Part shown: positions 1-7,105 of the stretch, piece after piece
Layout of the letters: every line of letters starts with the position of its first letter
Numbering within the stretch: the stretch's first letter is position 1
Assembly (NCBI GenBank): GCA_903883985.1
Contig: CAISDD010000130.1
Span: 1 to 8,433, forward strand
Length of the DNA: 8,433 bases
Direction of reading: 5' to 3'
Source: an uncultured Pseudomonadota bacterium
GTDB taxonomy: Bacteria; Pseudomonadota; Gammaproteobacteria; Burkholderiales; Thiobacillaceae
The notes under the pieces: model-generated
The model's database searches: none
Seen by the model: the letters and a program-made list of their open reading frames with translations, nothing else
What the model was told of the DNA's origin: nothing
Made by a program: the position numbers and the translations under genes

Positions 1-5
1 AGTGG

Positions 6-1397
6 TCACAGCGACTTGCGCTGGTTTGCGGGAGAGATGTTCAGCAACTCCCGATACTTGGCGACGGTGCGCCGGGCGACGACGAAGCCCTGTTTGCCCA
101 ACAGTTCGGATAATGCGCTGTCCGAGAGCGGCTGGGTTCGGTTCTCCGCGTCGATGAACTGCCTGATCAGGGCACGCATGGCGGTGCTGGAGGCGGCGCC
201 GCCTTCCTCCGTGGCCAGCGCGCTACCGAAAAAATATTTGAATTCATAGAGTCCGCGCGGGGTCATCATGAACTTCTGGGTGGTCACGCGGGAGATGGTG
301 GACTCGTGCAGCTCCACCACTTCGGCGATTTCCTTGAGGGTGAGCGGACGCATGGCCACCTCGCCGTGTTCGAAGAACATGCGCTGTCGATCGACGATGG
401 CCTGCGACACTTTCAGGATGGTTTCGAAGCGTTGCTGCACATTCTTGATCAACCAGCGCGCTTCCTGCAACTGCGTGGCCAGCGAGGAGCCGCTTTCGCG
501 ATTGTTGCGCAGAATGCAGGCATACATCTCGTTGATGCGCAGCTTGGGCATGGCGTTAGCGTTGAGGCTGACAATCCATAGCCCTTTCGTTTTTTTTACG
601 AACACATCTGGCACCACATAGCGCGTACTCACCGGGGTATAGGCGGCACCCGGCCTGGGTTCGAGCGAAGTGATGAGCTGGCGCAACTGCATGAACTGCG
701 TATCGTCCAGGGAAAGTAGTTTCTTCAGCTTGCCGTATTCACGGTCGGCCAGCAGGGGAAGGTGCTCGCGTGCCAGTGTCTTCGCGGCCAGGAGATGCTG
801 GGTGCTCTCCGGCAGGCTGTTGAGTTGCAGCCAGAGGCACTCGCTCAGGCCGCGCGCACCCACGCCCACGGGATCGAAGCTCTGCAGCAGGCCGAGGGCG
901 GCATGCAGCTCGACCGGGTCGATCTCCAGTTCTGGCGGAAAAAGTTCTACCAGTTCTTCCAGGGAAGCGGTGAGATAACCATCGTCGTCGAGCGCTTCGA
1001 TCAGGAAGGCGACTAGTTGGCGATCGCGGTGCGTGAGCGGCGTAAGTCCAAGCTGTTCCGCCAGATGCTGGCGCAGGCCGGCAGCCTCGGCCTGTTGAAA
1101 ACCATGGTCATCGTCGTCTTCGTCCGGCGCCGGGCCGACTGCGCGGTCGCCCCAGGCCATCTCCTCGTAGACTTCGTCGTGTTCCTTGCGCTCGGTCTCG
1201 GCTGCGGGTGTCTCGCCGACCGGGCCATCGAAGCTGTCCTCTCCGTCCAGACGCTCTAGCAGGGGATTTTCCTGCAGCATCTGCGAGATTTCCTGACCCA
1301 GTTCCAGGGTGGAAAGCTGGAGCAGCCGGATCGACTGTTGCAGTTGCGGGGTCAGGGTGAGCTGCTGGTGCAGCTTGAGCTGTAGGCTTTGCTTCAT
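6..1397 (-). CDS. rpoN: RNA polymerase sigma-54 factor RpoN
   Basis: Encodes the alternative sigma factor that directs core RNA polymerase to -24/-12 promoters and needs AAA+ activators for open-complex formation. The 463-residue protein shows the whole family layout. Region I (about 1-50) is rich in Gln and Leu and begins MKQSLQLKLHQQL. An acidic linker follows (about 51-98, including EDDDD). The core-binding region spans about 105-300, a helix-turn-helix lies near 353-372 (LKEIAEVVELHESTISRV), and the RpoN box ARRTVAKYRE is at 441-450. The length is close to the usual 470-480. The ATG start is fixed by the canonical N-terminus, although no Shine-Dalgarno sequence precedes it. It is the last gene of the LPS operon in this window, 100 bases after lptB. 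In related genomes hpf usually follows, but here that would lie outside the window. A run of eight A (coding strand) falls at codons 267-270. Identity is certain from the sequence. Confidence 0.98.
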   Translation of the reverse strand: MKQSLQLKLHQQLTLTPQLQQSIRLLQLSTLELGQEISQMLQENPLLERLDGEDSFDGPVGETPAAETERKEHDEVYEEMAWGDRAVGPAPDEDDDDHGFQQAEAAGLRQHLAEQLGLTPLTHRDRQLVAFLIEALDDDGYLTASLEELVELFPPELEIDPVELHAALGLLQSFDPVGVGARGLSECLWLQLNSLPESTQHLLAAKTLAREHLPLLADREYGKLKKLLSLDDTQFMQLRQLITSLEPRPGAAYTPVSTRYVVPDVFVKKTKGLWIVSLNANAMPKLRINEMYACILRNNRESGSSLATQLQEARWLIKNVQQRFETILKVSQAIVDRQRMFFEHGEVAMRPLTLKEIAEVVELHESTISRVTTQKFMMTPRGLYEFKYFFGSALATEEGGAASSTAMRALIRQFIDAENRTQPLSDSALSELLGKQGFVVARRTVAKYRELLNISPANQRKSL

Positions 1398-1497
1398 GGG
1401 TGAAGCGGTTGTCGGGTCTGGACGCGAGTACCCACCCGGCCTGCGCAGGAGGAAACGGCGGTTTCAGGAGGAGTAAGGTCGCGCGAGGTCATGACCA
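1398..1497 (-). other. lptB-rpoN intergenic leader with CCUCC repeats and a small hairpin
   Basis: This is the only sizeable gap inside the operon. On the plus strand the octamer caggagga occurs twice (1446-1453 and 1465-1472). Between the copies lies a small palindrome, gaaac (1452-1456) and gtttc (1461-1465) around ggcg. In the rpoN-sense transcript this reads as two pyrimidine-rich CCUCC stretches bracketing a 5-bp hairpin. I found no convincing -35/-10 pair, no -24/-12 element and no ribosome binding site next to the rpoN ATG. Whether rpoN has its own promoter here cannot be decided from the sequence. Confidence 0.4.
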
Positions 1498-2226
1498 TCA
1501 CAGGCGGAAATGCTCTCCCAGGTAAACCTGACGAACGCTGTCATTGTAAATGATTTCGTCTGGCGACCCGGCGGCCAGAACCTCTCCCCGGTTGAGGATA
1601 TAGGCGCGGTCGCATATCCCCAAGGTCTCGCGCACGTTATGGTCGGTGATTAGCACGCCGATGCCGCGCCCGGTGAGGAAACGCACGATCTTCTGGATGT
1701 CGATCACGGAAATTGGATCGATGCCGGCAAAGGGTTCGTCCAGCAGAACGAAACGGGGCTGAGTGGCTAGTGCGCGCGCGATTTCCAGGCGTCGCCGCTC
1801 GCCGCCGGACAGACTGGCAGCATTGGCATCGCGCAGATGGGTCAGATGCAGATCTTCGAGCAGGCTTTCCAGATGAGCAGCCGCTTCGCTACCTCTTTGA
1901 CCCTTGAGTTCGAGCATCGCCTCGATGTTTTCCGCCACGCTCATACGGCGGAAGACGGAGGGCTCCTGCGGCAGGTAGGACAGCCCGAGGCGCGCGCGGC
2001 GATAGACCGGCAGGTGGGTGAGATCGGTGTCGTCCAGGAGTATGCGGCCGGAATCCGTGCGGATCAGGCCGACGATCATGTAGAAGCTGGTGGTCTTGCC
2101 GGCGCCGTTGGGGCCCAGCAGGCCGACCACCTCGCCGCCTTCCACCTGGATCGAGACGTCATTGACCACGCCGCGCGACTTGTAGCGCTTGACCAGGTTC
2201 TCCGCCTTGAGTACCGAGGGTTTCAC
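1498..2226 (-). CDS. lptB: LPS export ABC transporter ATP-binding protein LptB
   Basis: Cytoplasmic ATPase of the LptB2FGC complex, which extracts LPS from the inner membrane and drives it along the LptA bridge. The 242-residue protein matches the family length (E. coli 241). Visible motifs are Walker A GPNGAGKT (38-45), Q-loop Q87 in YLPQEPS, signature LSGGERRR (139-146), Walker B FVLLDEP (159-165) with catalytic E164, and H-loop H196 in TDHNV. The start is GTG (2224-2226) and its bases form a GTGA overlap of 4 nt with the lptA stop, which implies translational coupling. There is no obvious Shine-Dalgarno sequence. LptF and LptG are not in this window and are normally encoded elsewhere. The linkage to lptA and lptC separates it from LivF/LivG-type ATPases, which share sequence similarity. 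Confidence 0.97.
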   Translation of the reverse strand: MKPSVLKAENLVKRYKSRGVVNDVSIQVEGGEVVGLLGPNGAGKTTSFYMIVGLIRTDSGRILLDDTDLTHLPVYRRARLGLSYLPQEPSVFRRMSVAENIEAMLELKGQRGSEAAAHLESLLEDLHLTHLRDANAASLSGGERRRLEIARALATQPRFVLLDEPFAGIDPISVIDIQKIVRFLTGRGIGVLITDHNVRETLGICDRAYILNRGEVLAAGSPDEIIYNDSVRQVYLGEHFRL

Positions 2227-2756
2227 GGCTTCGCTTTCACGACCGCGGAGTCGCTCTTCGGGCGGATCACCGCATGCACCCGTCCTGGTTTGCCGCCGAT
2301 GCCGCCTTGCGCCTGGAAGAATTCGGTATCGCTGTCATAGACAATGAGGTTGCCACGGAGATCATCTTCGCCGCGCTTCAGGCGTGCCTGGCCGATCAGC
2401 TTCATCTTGTCGGCGCGCCCGTCGTACTCCAGGCGATTGGCCCAACCTTCGGCATATTCGTCGCTGCTCTCCAGCTTTTCTCGAAAATACACCGGGTTTC
2501 CGGTCGCCTCGCCGCTGGAAAAACCCTGCTCGTCCTGATGCACCTCGATGCGGTCGGCCGTGATCAGCAGCGTGCCCTGAGTGAGCACGACATGGCCCTC
2601 GTAGATCGCCAGCTTCTTGGCTTCGTCCATGTGCGCGCTGTTCGACTCTAGGTTGACCGGCTTGCTTTTGTCGGCCCTCTCCGCCCAAGCGGGCATACTC
2701 GCTGCGAGCAGCGACAAGCTCGCGAACAGGAAAAAGGTCTTAACGTATCTTTTCAT
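2223..2756 (-). CDS. lptA: Lipopolysaccharide transport periplasmic protein LptA
   Basis: Periplasmic OstA-like (LptA family) protein that forms the beta-jellyroll bridge carrying LPS between inner-membrane LptC and outer-membrane LptD. I chose the ATG at 2754-2756, giving 177 residues, because it begins a classic signal peptide: MKRYVK, a hydrophobic stretch at about 7-20, then AWA with likely cleavage after residue 25. The frame stays open upstream to a start at 2825, but that would put a polar 23-residue tail before the signal peptide. A GAGG Shine-Dalgarno sequence (2762-2765) lies 5 nt before the chosen start. The mature part has the alternating beta-strand pattern of the family (for example AIYEGHVVLTQGTLLITADRI). 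Its 5' end overlaps lptC by 17 nt and its 3' end overlaps lptB by 4 nt. E. coli LptA has 185 residues. Confidence 0.94.
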   Translation of the reverse strand: MKRYVKTFFLFASLSLLAASMPAWAERADKSKPVNLESNSAHMDEAKKLAIYEGHVVLTQGTLLITADRIEVHQDEQGFSSGEATGNPVYFREKLESSDEYAEGWANRLEYDGRADKMKLIGQARLKRGEDDLRGNLIVYDSDTEFFQAQGGIGGKPGRVHAVIRPKSDSAVVKAKP

Positions 2757-3315
2757 AGAGGCCTCGGACGCCGCCGGTGAATTCCAGCCGCTGGTTGTGT
2801 TCGTCCACGTAGAGGCCACCCGCATGGATGACCGATCTTCCCTGGCTCAGGGTAACGGGAATATCGCTACTGAGTATGTTCGCATCGGCCACCACGCGCA
2901 GGTGCTCGCCTGTCAGGACGAAGGCGTCCCGACCGTGCGCCGCGCCTCGAACGGCACGAACGTCGCCCAGGAAATGCACGCTTTCGCGATCTCCCAGGAT
3001 GACGCCGCGGCGCGCTGTGATGGACATGGGCGATTCGCCGTTGGCGGTCGCCAGGAATTGCGGCCGCTCCAATTCGCTGCTGTCGTCGTCCATGTAGTGG
3101 GTCATGCGCCGTGCGCCGAGTCGATGTCGCGGCCTGCCCGACAGGTCATAGACCTGTACCCGGAAATCCTCGACGATATAGTCAGGGTCATGACTGAAGC
3201 CGGCATTGTCCTGGACCACGGTGCTCTCGGCCACCTGGTTCAGCCAGGCGCTCAGCAGCGCGAGCAGGGCCGCGAATCCGAGCGGCAACCAGTGCACATG
3301 GTAGCCACCGGTCAT
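2740..3315 (-). CDS. lptC: LPS export system protein LptC
   Basis: Bitopic inner-membrane protein of the Lpt machine that receives LPS from LptB2FG and passes it to LptA. The 191 residues equal the E. coli length. A single membrane helix lies at about residues 9-26 (LPLGFAALLALLSAWL), followed by a periplasmic beta-rich domain. That domain contains DPDYIVEDFRVQVYDLSGRP, typical of the family's first strands, and later LTGEHLRVVADANILSSDIPV. Sequence conservation in LptC is low, so recognition rests on topology, these motifs and position between kdsC and lptA. Its ATG overlaps the kdsC stop (ATGA, 4 nt), and no separate ribosome binding site is needed if coupled. Confidence 0.93.
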   Translation of the reverse strand: MTGGYHVHWLPLGFAALLALLSAWLNQVAESTVVQDNAGFSHDPDYIVEDFRVQVYDLSGRPRHRLGARRMTHYMDDDSSELERPQFLATANGESPMSITARRGVILGDRESVHFLGDVRAVRGAAHGRDAFVLTGEHLRVVADANILSSDIPVTLSQGRSVIHAGGLYVDEHNQRLEFTGGVRGLYEKIR

Positions 3316-3893
3316 CGATCGTAGATCGCCAGTTGCCGATCCCAGGTTCCCTGGGCGCGCATGATCAGCTCGCAGACCTCGCGCGCAGCACCTCGCCCGG
3401 CACCGGACCGGGTGATGTAATGGCTGCGCGCCTTCACCTCGTCGGGCGCGTCCGGCACGCTGATCGCCAGGCCGCAGCGACGCAGTACCGGCAAATCCAC
3501 GAGGTCGTCGCCCATGTAGGCGATCTGTTCGGGGGCGAGGCCCACGCCGGAGAGCAGTCTTTCATAGGCTTCGAGCTTGTCGTCCGCTCCCTGGAACAGA
3601 TGCACGATACCGAGATTGCGCGCACGGAACGATACGACCTGGGAGGTGCGCCCGGTGATGATGGCGGTCTCGACGCCGCTGGCGCGCAGCATCTTGATGC
3701 CGTGGCCGTCGCGCGAATTGAACGCCTTGTATTCCTGGCCGTCGTCGCCGTAGAAAAGGCTGCCATCGGTCAACACGCCATCGACATCGAACACGATCAT
3801 GCGCGTGGCGCGCGCTCTTTCCTCGATGTCCTCCCTGTGGAACACGCCAGAGGGCGGTTTCTCACCCGCCGGGTTTTGGGCAAAGTCGCTCAT
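3312..3893 (-). CDS. kdsC: 3-deoxy-D-manno-octulosonate 8-phosphate phosphatase KdsC
   Basis: HAD-superfamily phosphatase that removes phosphate from Kdo-8-phosphate, the penultimate step before CMP-Kdo synthesis for LPS inner core. The 193-residue protein shows motif I DVDGVLTDG (36-44; nucleophile D36, acid/base D38), motif II ITGR (79-82), the motif III lysine K106 in DDKLEAY, and motif IV GDDLVD (128-133). It lacks a cap domain, as expected for the tetrameric C0-type KdsC. About 30 residues of polar, probably flexible sequence precede the catalytic core. No later Met would keep the fold complete (the next, M32, abuts motif I), so the ATG at 3891-3893 is kept. That ATG overlaps the kdsD stop by 4 nt (ATGA). 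Confidence 0.96.
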   Translation of the reverse strand: MSDFAQNPAGEKPPSGVFHREDIEERARATRMIVFDVDGVLTDGSLFYGDDGQEYKAFNSRDGHGIKMLRASGVETAIITGRTSQVVSFRARNLGIVHLFQGADDKLEAYERLLSGVGLAPEQIAYMGDDLVDLPVLRRCGLAISVPDAPDEVKARSHYITRSGAGRGAAREVCELIMRAQGTWDRQLAIYDR

Positions 3894-4876
3894 ACCACGC
3901 CCGCGCGCAAAAGGTCATGCATGTTGAGTGCTCCCATCAGTTTCCCTGCCGCATTGACGGCAAAGAGGCCGTTGACCTTGAATTTTTCCATCCTCTGCAC
4001 GGCTTCCACCGCCAGGGCATCTTCGAATATGGTACGCGGGTCGGGCTTCATCACTGCGGCGATCATCGCGCCGCGCACGTCCACGTCAGCGTCCAGGAGT
4101 CGGCGCAGGTCGCCGTCGGTGAAGATGCCCAGGAGGCTGCCTTCCGCATCGGTGATGGCCGTCATGCCCAGGCCCTTGCTGGTCATTTCCAGAAGCGCTT
4201 CCTTCAGACTCGCACCCAGCCCCACTACCGGCAGGGCCGCGTCCTTGTGCATCAGGTCGCGCACATGCACCAGCATGCGACGGCCCAGGGCGCCGCCGGG
4301 GTGGGTGCGGGCGAAGTCCTCCGCAGTGAAGCCGCGCGCATAGAGCACGGCTACCGCCAGCGCGTCGCCCAGCGCCAGAGCGGCCGTGGTGCTGGCCGTA
4401 GGGGCCAGGTTGAGCGGACAGGCTTCCTGCGCGACGCTGGCGTCGAGGTGGATGTCCGCCTCGCGCGCCAGGGTGGAGGCGGGATTGCCGGTCATGCTGA
4501 TGAGGCGTGCGCCGCGCCGCTTGAGCAGGGGCACGATGGCCGCGATTTCCACGCTCTCACCGGAGTTGGAGAGGGCGATGACCACATCCTGCCCGGTGAT
4601 CATGCCCAGGTCGCCATGGCTGGCTTCGGCCGGATGCATGAAGAAGGCGGGCGTGCCGGTGCTGGCCAGGGTGGCGGCGATCTTGCCGCCGATGTGGCCG
4701 GATTTGCCCATGCCCGAGACCACCACGCGGCCCGTGCATTCCAGGAGCATCGCGACGGCGCGGGGGAAGTCCGCGTCCAGATGTTCCCGCACACGGCTGA
4801 CCGCGGCGGCCTCGATTTCCAGGGTGCGGCGGGCCATCTCTAGGATGTCGGCGGGGGAGTGGTTTGGGGATGCCAT
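3890..4876 (-). CDS. kdsD: Arabinose-5-phosphate isomerase KdsD (KpsF/GutQ family)
   Basis: Interconverts D-ribulose-5-phosphate and D-arabinose-5-phosphate, the first committed supply step for Kdo. I chose the ATG at 4874-4876, giving 328 residues, exactly the E. coli KdsD length. A longer GTG start at 4924 would add 16 residues and run into the divergent promoter region. An N-terminal SIS domain (about 30-180) carries GMGKSGH (55-61), HPAEASHGDLGM (81-92) and SNSGES (103-108). The segment EACPLNLAPTASTT (152-165) and THPGGALGRR with H192 match the isomerase family, the latter at the catalytic-histidine region. Two CBS domains follow (about 205-260 and 270-328). It is the first gene of the minus-strand LPS operon. 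The ATG lacks a Shine-Dalgarno sequence and sits only about 12 nt from a TATACT box, so the message may be nearly leaderless. Confidence 0.96.
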   Translation of the reverse strand: MASPNHSPADILEMARRTLEIEAAAVSRVREHLDADFPRAVAMLLECTGRVVVSGMGKSGHIGGKIAATLASTGTPAFFMHPAEASHGDLGMITGQDVVIALSNSGESVEIAAIVPLLKRRGARLISMTGNPASTLAREADIHLDASVAQEACPLNLAPTASTTAALALGDALAVAVLYARGFTAEDFARTHPGGALGRRMLVHVRDLMHKDAALPVVGLGASLKEALLEMTSKGLGMTAITDAEGSLLGIFTDGDLRRLLDADVDVRGAMIAAVMKPDPRTIFEDALAVEAVQRMEKFKVNGLFAVNAAGKLMGALNMHDLLRAGVV

Positions 4877-4879
4877 AAT
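4871..4879 (+). promoter_or_regulatory. Candidate extended -10 promoter for the antiporter gene
   Basis: The plus strand reads TGCCATAAT, fitting an extended -10 (TGn followed by a TATAAT-like hexamer). It overlaps the kdsD start codon and would give a leader of roughly 44 nt before the ATG at 4930. No -35 consensus is evident, which extended -10 promoters tolerate. The divergent candidate box for kdsD lies only 9 bases away, so the two promoters could exclude each other. Confidence 0.3.
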
Positions 4880-4887
4880 GGGCCGGG

Positions 4888-4893
4888 AGTATA
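4888..4893 (-). promoter_or_regulatory. Candidate -10 box of the kdsD-lpt-rpoN operon
   Basis: On the minus strand the hexamer TATACT matches the sigma-70 -10 consensus at five of six positions. No good -35 hexamer occurs 16-18 bases upstream. If this box is used, the start would fall near the A at 4879, leaving about 3 nt before the kdsD ATG. This would explain the missing Shine-Dalgarno sequence. It is a motif match only. Confidence 0.35.
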
Positions 4894-4929
4894 GCCGTTC
4901 AGTATCACCGACCGCACCTAGCACACTCC

Positions 4930-6888
4930 ATGCCCAGTACTCTGGAACTCACCCTGATTCTGCTCTCCAGCGGCGTTTTAGCCGTCGCGGGCTTGAAGGC
5001 ACTTGGCCTGCCGGCGCTGGTAGGCTACCTCCTGATCGGCGCCGCCATGGCTCCGTTCCTGCCGCGACTCGCCCAGGATACGCCCGCAGGCCATCTGGCG
5101 GAATTTGGCGTGGTCTTCCTGATGTTCTCGATCGGCCTGGAATTTTCATTGGCGCGCCTCAATGCCATGCGCCAGTCGGTGTTCGTCTTGGGCGGCATGC
5201 AGGTCGTCCTCACCATGTTCATCGTCATGGCGCTGGGGCTGCTGTTCGCCCTGCCCTGGAAGCAAGGGCTGGCGCTGGGCGGAGTGCTCGCCATGTCTTC
5301 TACCGCCATCGTCGGCAAGCTCTTGTCGGAACGCGAAGAGCTCGACAGCGAACACGGCCGCTTGATCCTGGGCATCCTGCTGTTCCAGGATATCGCCGTC
5401 GCGCCGCTCATCATCTTCGTGCCCGCGCTGGCGCAGAGTTCTGGCCTGGGGGTGGCACTGCTCTACGCGGCACTGAAAGCCACCCTGGTGCTGACCGTCA
5501 TCCTGGCGCTGGGGCAACGCCTGATGCGGCCCTGGTTCCAGTGGGTGGCAAAGCCCAAATCCGCCGAGTTGTTCATGCTCAACGTGTTGCTGGTCACCCT
5601 GGGGCTGGCTTATGTCACCGACCGGGCCGGACTATCGCTGGCTCTGGGCGCCTTCCTCGCCGGTGTATTGATCGCCGAAACCGAATACCGCTATCAGGTT
5701 GAAGCCGATATCCGTCCCTTTCGCGATGTCCTCATGGGACTGTTCTTCGTCTCCATCGGCCTGATGCTCGACTTGAGGCTGGTAGCACTCCACTGGGGCG
5801 AAGTGCTGGGCATCATGCTCTCACTGGTGATCGGCAAGCTGATCCTGGCGGCCCTGCTGGCTGGGCTGTATGTGCGTTCCTGGGCGGTTGTCCTGCGCGT
5901 CGGCCTGGGGCTGGCGCAGGCCGGAGAATTCGGCTTCGTCTTGTTGGCGCTGGCCTTGGGGCATGGCTTGATCGGCGCCGAACTGCACCAGACCCTGTTG
6001 GCAGCGATGGTGCTATCGATGTTGACCACGCCGCTGCTCGTGCTCTATGGCGATCGGCTCGCAAAACGCCTGGAAGGCGGCGCCTGGGTGGAGCAGGCGC
6101 GCGGCGTGCACGAAATTGCCACCCGCGCCTTCGGCATCCAGAAGCATGTCATCGTCTGCGGCTATGGCCGCAGCGGGCAGTGCCTGGCGCGCTTGCTGGA
6201 GTCGGAGAAAGTACCCTTCATCGCCCTGGACGACGACCCTCGCCGGGTACATGCCGCCACTCTGGCGGGAGATCGCGTGGTTTTTGGCGACGCTTCGCGC
6301 GCGGAGGTGTTGATGGCAGCCGGCGTGCACCGCGCCCGCGCCGTGGTGGTCAGTTTTTCCCATGCGCCCTCGGCGCACGGCGTGCTCGCCGCGGTGCAAC
6401 GCCTGAAGCCGGAGGTGCCCGTGATCGTGCGCACCCTCGACGAGGGCGAACTCGACGCCCTGCGTGCGGCGGGAGCAGCGGAGGTGGTGCCGGAACTCCT
6501 GGAAGGCGCGCTCATGCTGGGCTCGCAGACCCTGCTCATGGCCGGCGTGCCCCTGGCTCGGGTATTGAAGCGTATCCGCCTGACCCGCGAGGCACGCTAT
6601 GGCGCCCTGCGCGGCTATTTCCGCGGCCTCAACGACGACCAGGATGACGATGCGCACGGCGATCGCCTGGCCTCTTTTCTGGTCACCGCGCGCCAGGGCG
6701 GCCGAACCCTGGTGCAACTGGATCTGCAAAGCCTGGGTGCCACGCTCGTCAACGTCCGCCGCCGTGGCGTCCACGCCCTCGCGTTCGGCCCGGATACCCG
6801 CATGGAGAGCGGCGACATCCTCATCCTGCGTGGCGAACCCGAAGCCCTGGCCGCAGCGAAAATGCGCTTGGCCGAAGGCTCAGGGTAA
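4930..6888 (+). CDS. CPA2-family monovalent cation:proton antiporter with RCK domain (KefB/YbaL type)
   Basis: Inner-membrane antiporter expected to exchange K+ (or Na+) for protons. The 652-residue protein has an N-terminal Na+/H+ exchanger domain of about 12 hydrophobic segments (residues 5-375). It contains GLEFSLARL (69-77) and LFQDIAVAPL (151-160), where QD (153-154) marks the conserved ion-binding acidic residue of CPA2 transporters. A Rossmann-type RCK/TrkA-N domain follows (about 404-520) with GYGRSG (411-416) for nucleotide binding and an acidic strand end LDDDP (433-437). A TrkA-C-like domain lies at about 580-648, after an acidic linker (NDDQDDDAHGD). No KefF/KefG-type quinone reductase partner is encoded nearby, so glutathione-gated KefB/KefC function is not shown and YbaL-like function is equally possible. 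It is divergent from kdsD, 53 bases away, and has no clear Shine-Dalgarno sequence. Confidence 0.93.
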   Translation: MPSTLELTLILLSSGVLAVAGLKALGLPALVGYLLIGAAMAPFLPRLAQDTPAGHLAEFGVVFLMFSIGLEFSLARLNAMRQSVFVLGGMQVVLTMFIVMALGLLFALPWKQGLALGGVLAMSSTAIVGKLLSEREELDSEHGRLILGILLFQDIAVAPLIIFVPALAQSSGLGVALLYAALKATLVLTVILALGQRLMRPWFQWVAKPKSAELFMLNVLLVTLGLAYVTDRAGLSLALGAFLAGVLIAETEYRYQVEADIRPFRDVLMGLFFVSIGLMLDLRLVALHWGEVLGIMLSLVIGKLILAALLAGLYVRSWAVVLRVGLGLAQAGEFGFVLLALALGHGLIGAELHQTLLAAMVLSMLTTPLLVLYGDRLAKRLEGGAWVEQARGVHEIATRAFGIQKHVIVCGYGRSGQCLARLLESEKVPFIALDDDPRRVHAATLAGDRVVFGDASRAEVLMAAGVHRARAVVVSFSHAPSAHGVLAAVQRLKPEVPVIVRTLDEGELDALRAAGAAEVVPELLEGALMLGSQTLLMAGVPLARVLKRIRLTREARYGALRGYFRGLNDDQDDDAHGDRLASFLVTARQGGRTLVQLDLQSLGATLVNVRRRGVHALAFGPDTRMESGDILILRGEPEALAAAKMRLAEGSG

Positions 6889-6907
6889 ATTTGTTCTCCC
6901 AAAAATG

Positions 6908-6944
6908 ATGACGTGGCGGCTTGCCGAGTAGGGTTTTTCGTCAT
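6908..6944 (+). terminator. Weak terminator candidate after the antiporter gene
   Basis: Just after the antiporter stop, cggc (6917-6920) and gccg (6923-6926) can form a small stem, and a five-T run follows at 6934-6938. An outer pair, atgacg (6908-6913) and cgtcat (6939-6944), could enclose it. The inner stem has only four base pairs and a 2-nt loop, and seven bases separate it from the T run. It is a poor intrinsic terminator and is listed only because nothing better lies in the gap. Confidence 0.22.
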
Positions 6945-6990
6945 GTGCAGGCAATTAAAGACCAGACGTGTATTGCGATTGAGGAACAAA

Positions 6991-7054
6991 AGTGAACAGA
7001 GCACGTTTTTTGGCATTGTTCTGATTAAAGATCAAAATACTTGGTCTGTCCCCT
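6991..7054. repeat. AT-rich imperfect inverted repeat upstream of the orphan gene
   Basis: The 21-base arms at 6991-7011 (agtgaacagagcacgtttttt) and 7034-7054 are inverted copies of one another, matching at 16 of 21 positions. They enclose 22 bases. The right arm contains ggtctgtccc, which resembles short motifs that I recall as dispersed repeats in other proteobacterial genomes. That resemblance is from memory and unverified. The two 60-base blocks spanning 6961-7080 are about 40-42% GC by count, clearly lower than the GC-rich genes on both sides. It may be a non-autonomous mobile-element remnant or a regulatory site for the gene at 7106. Confidence 0.45.
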
Positions 7055-7105
7055 ATTGCTCATGGGATAGTATCTTTCCCATTTACACGAATCGGTTACA
7101 GACCC

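Noticed and set aside
2757..2825. Upstream start for lptA giving a 200-residue protein.
   Set aside because: It would place a polar 23-residue segment before a textbook signal peptide and extend the lptC overlap to 86 bases. The ATG at 2756 has a GAGG site at good spacing.
4877..4924. GTG start at 4924 for kdsD.
   Set aside because: It adds 16 residues without family support and would run to within 5 bases of the divergent antiporter start. The ATG at 4876 gives exactly the family length.
3333..5702. Long open frames opposite or out of frame with kdsC, kdsD and the antiporter (for example plus 3333-4343, plus 3917-4843, plus 4386-5702).
   Set aside because: They are expected in GC-rich DNA opposite real genes. 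Their products lack family motifs, whereas the frames kept have complete catalytic motifs and normal lengths.
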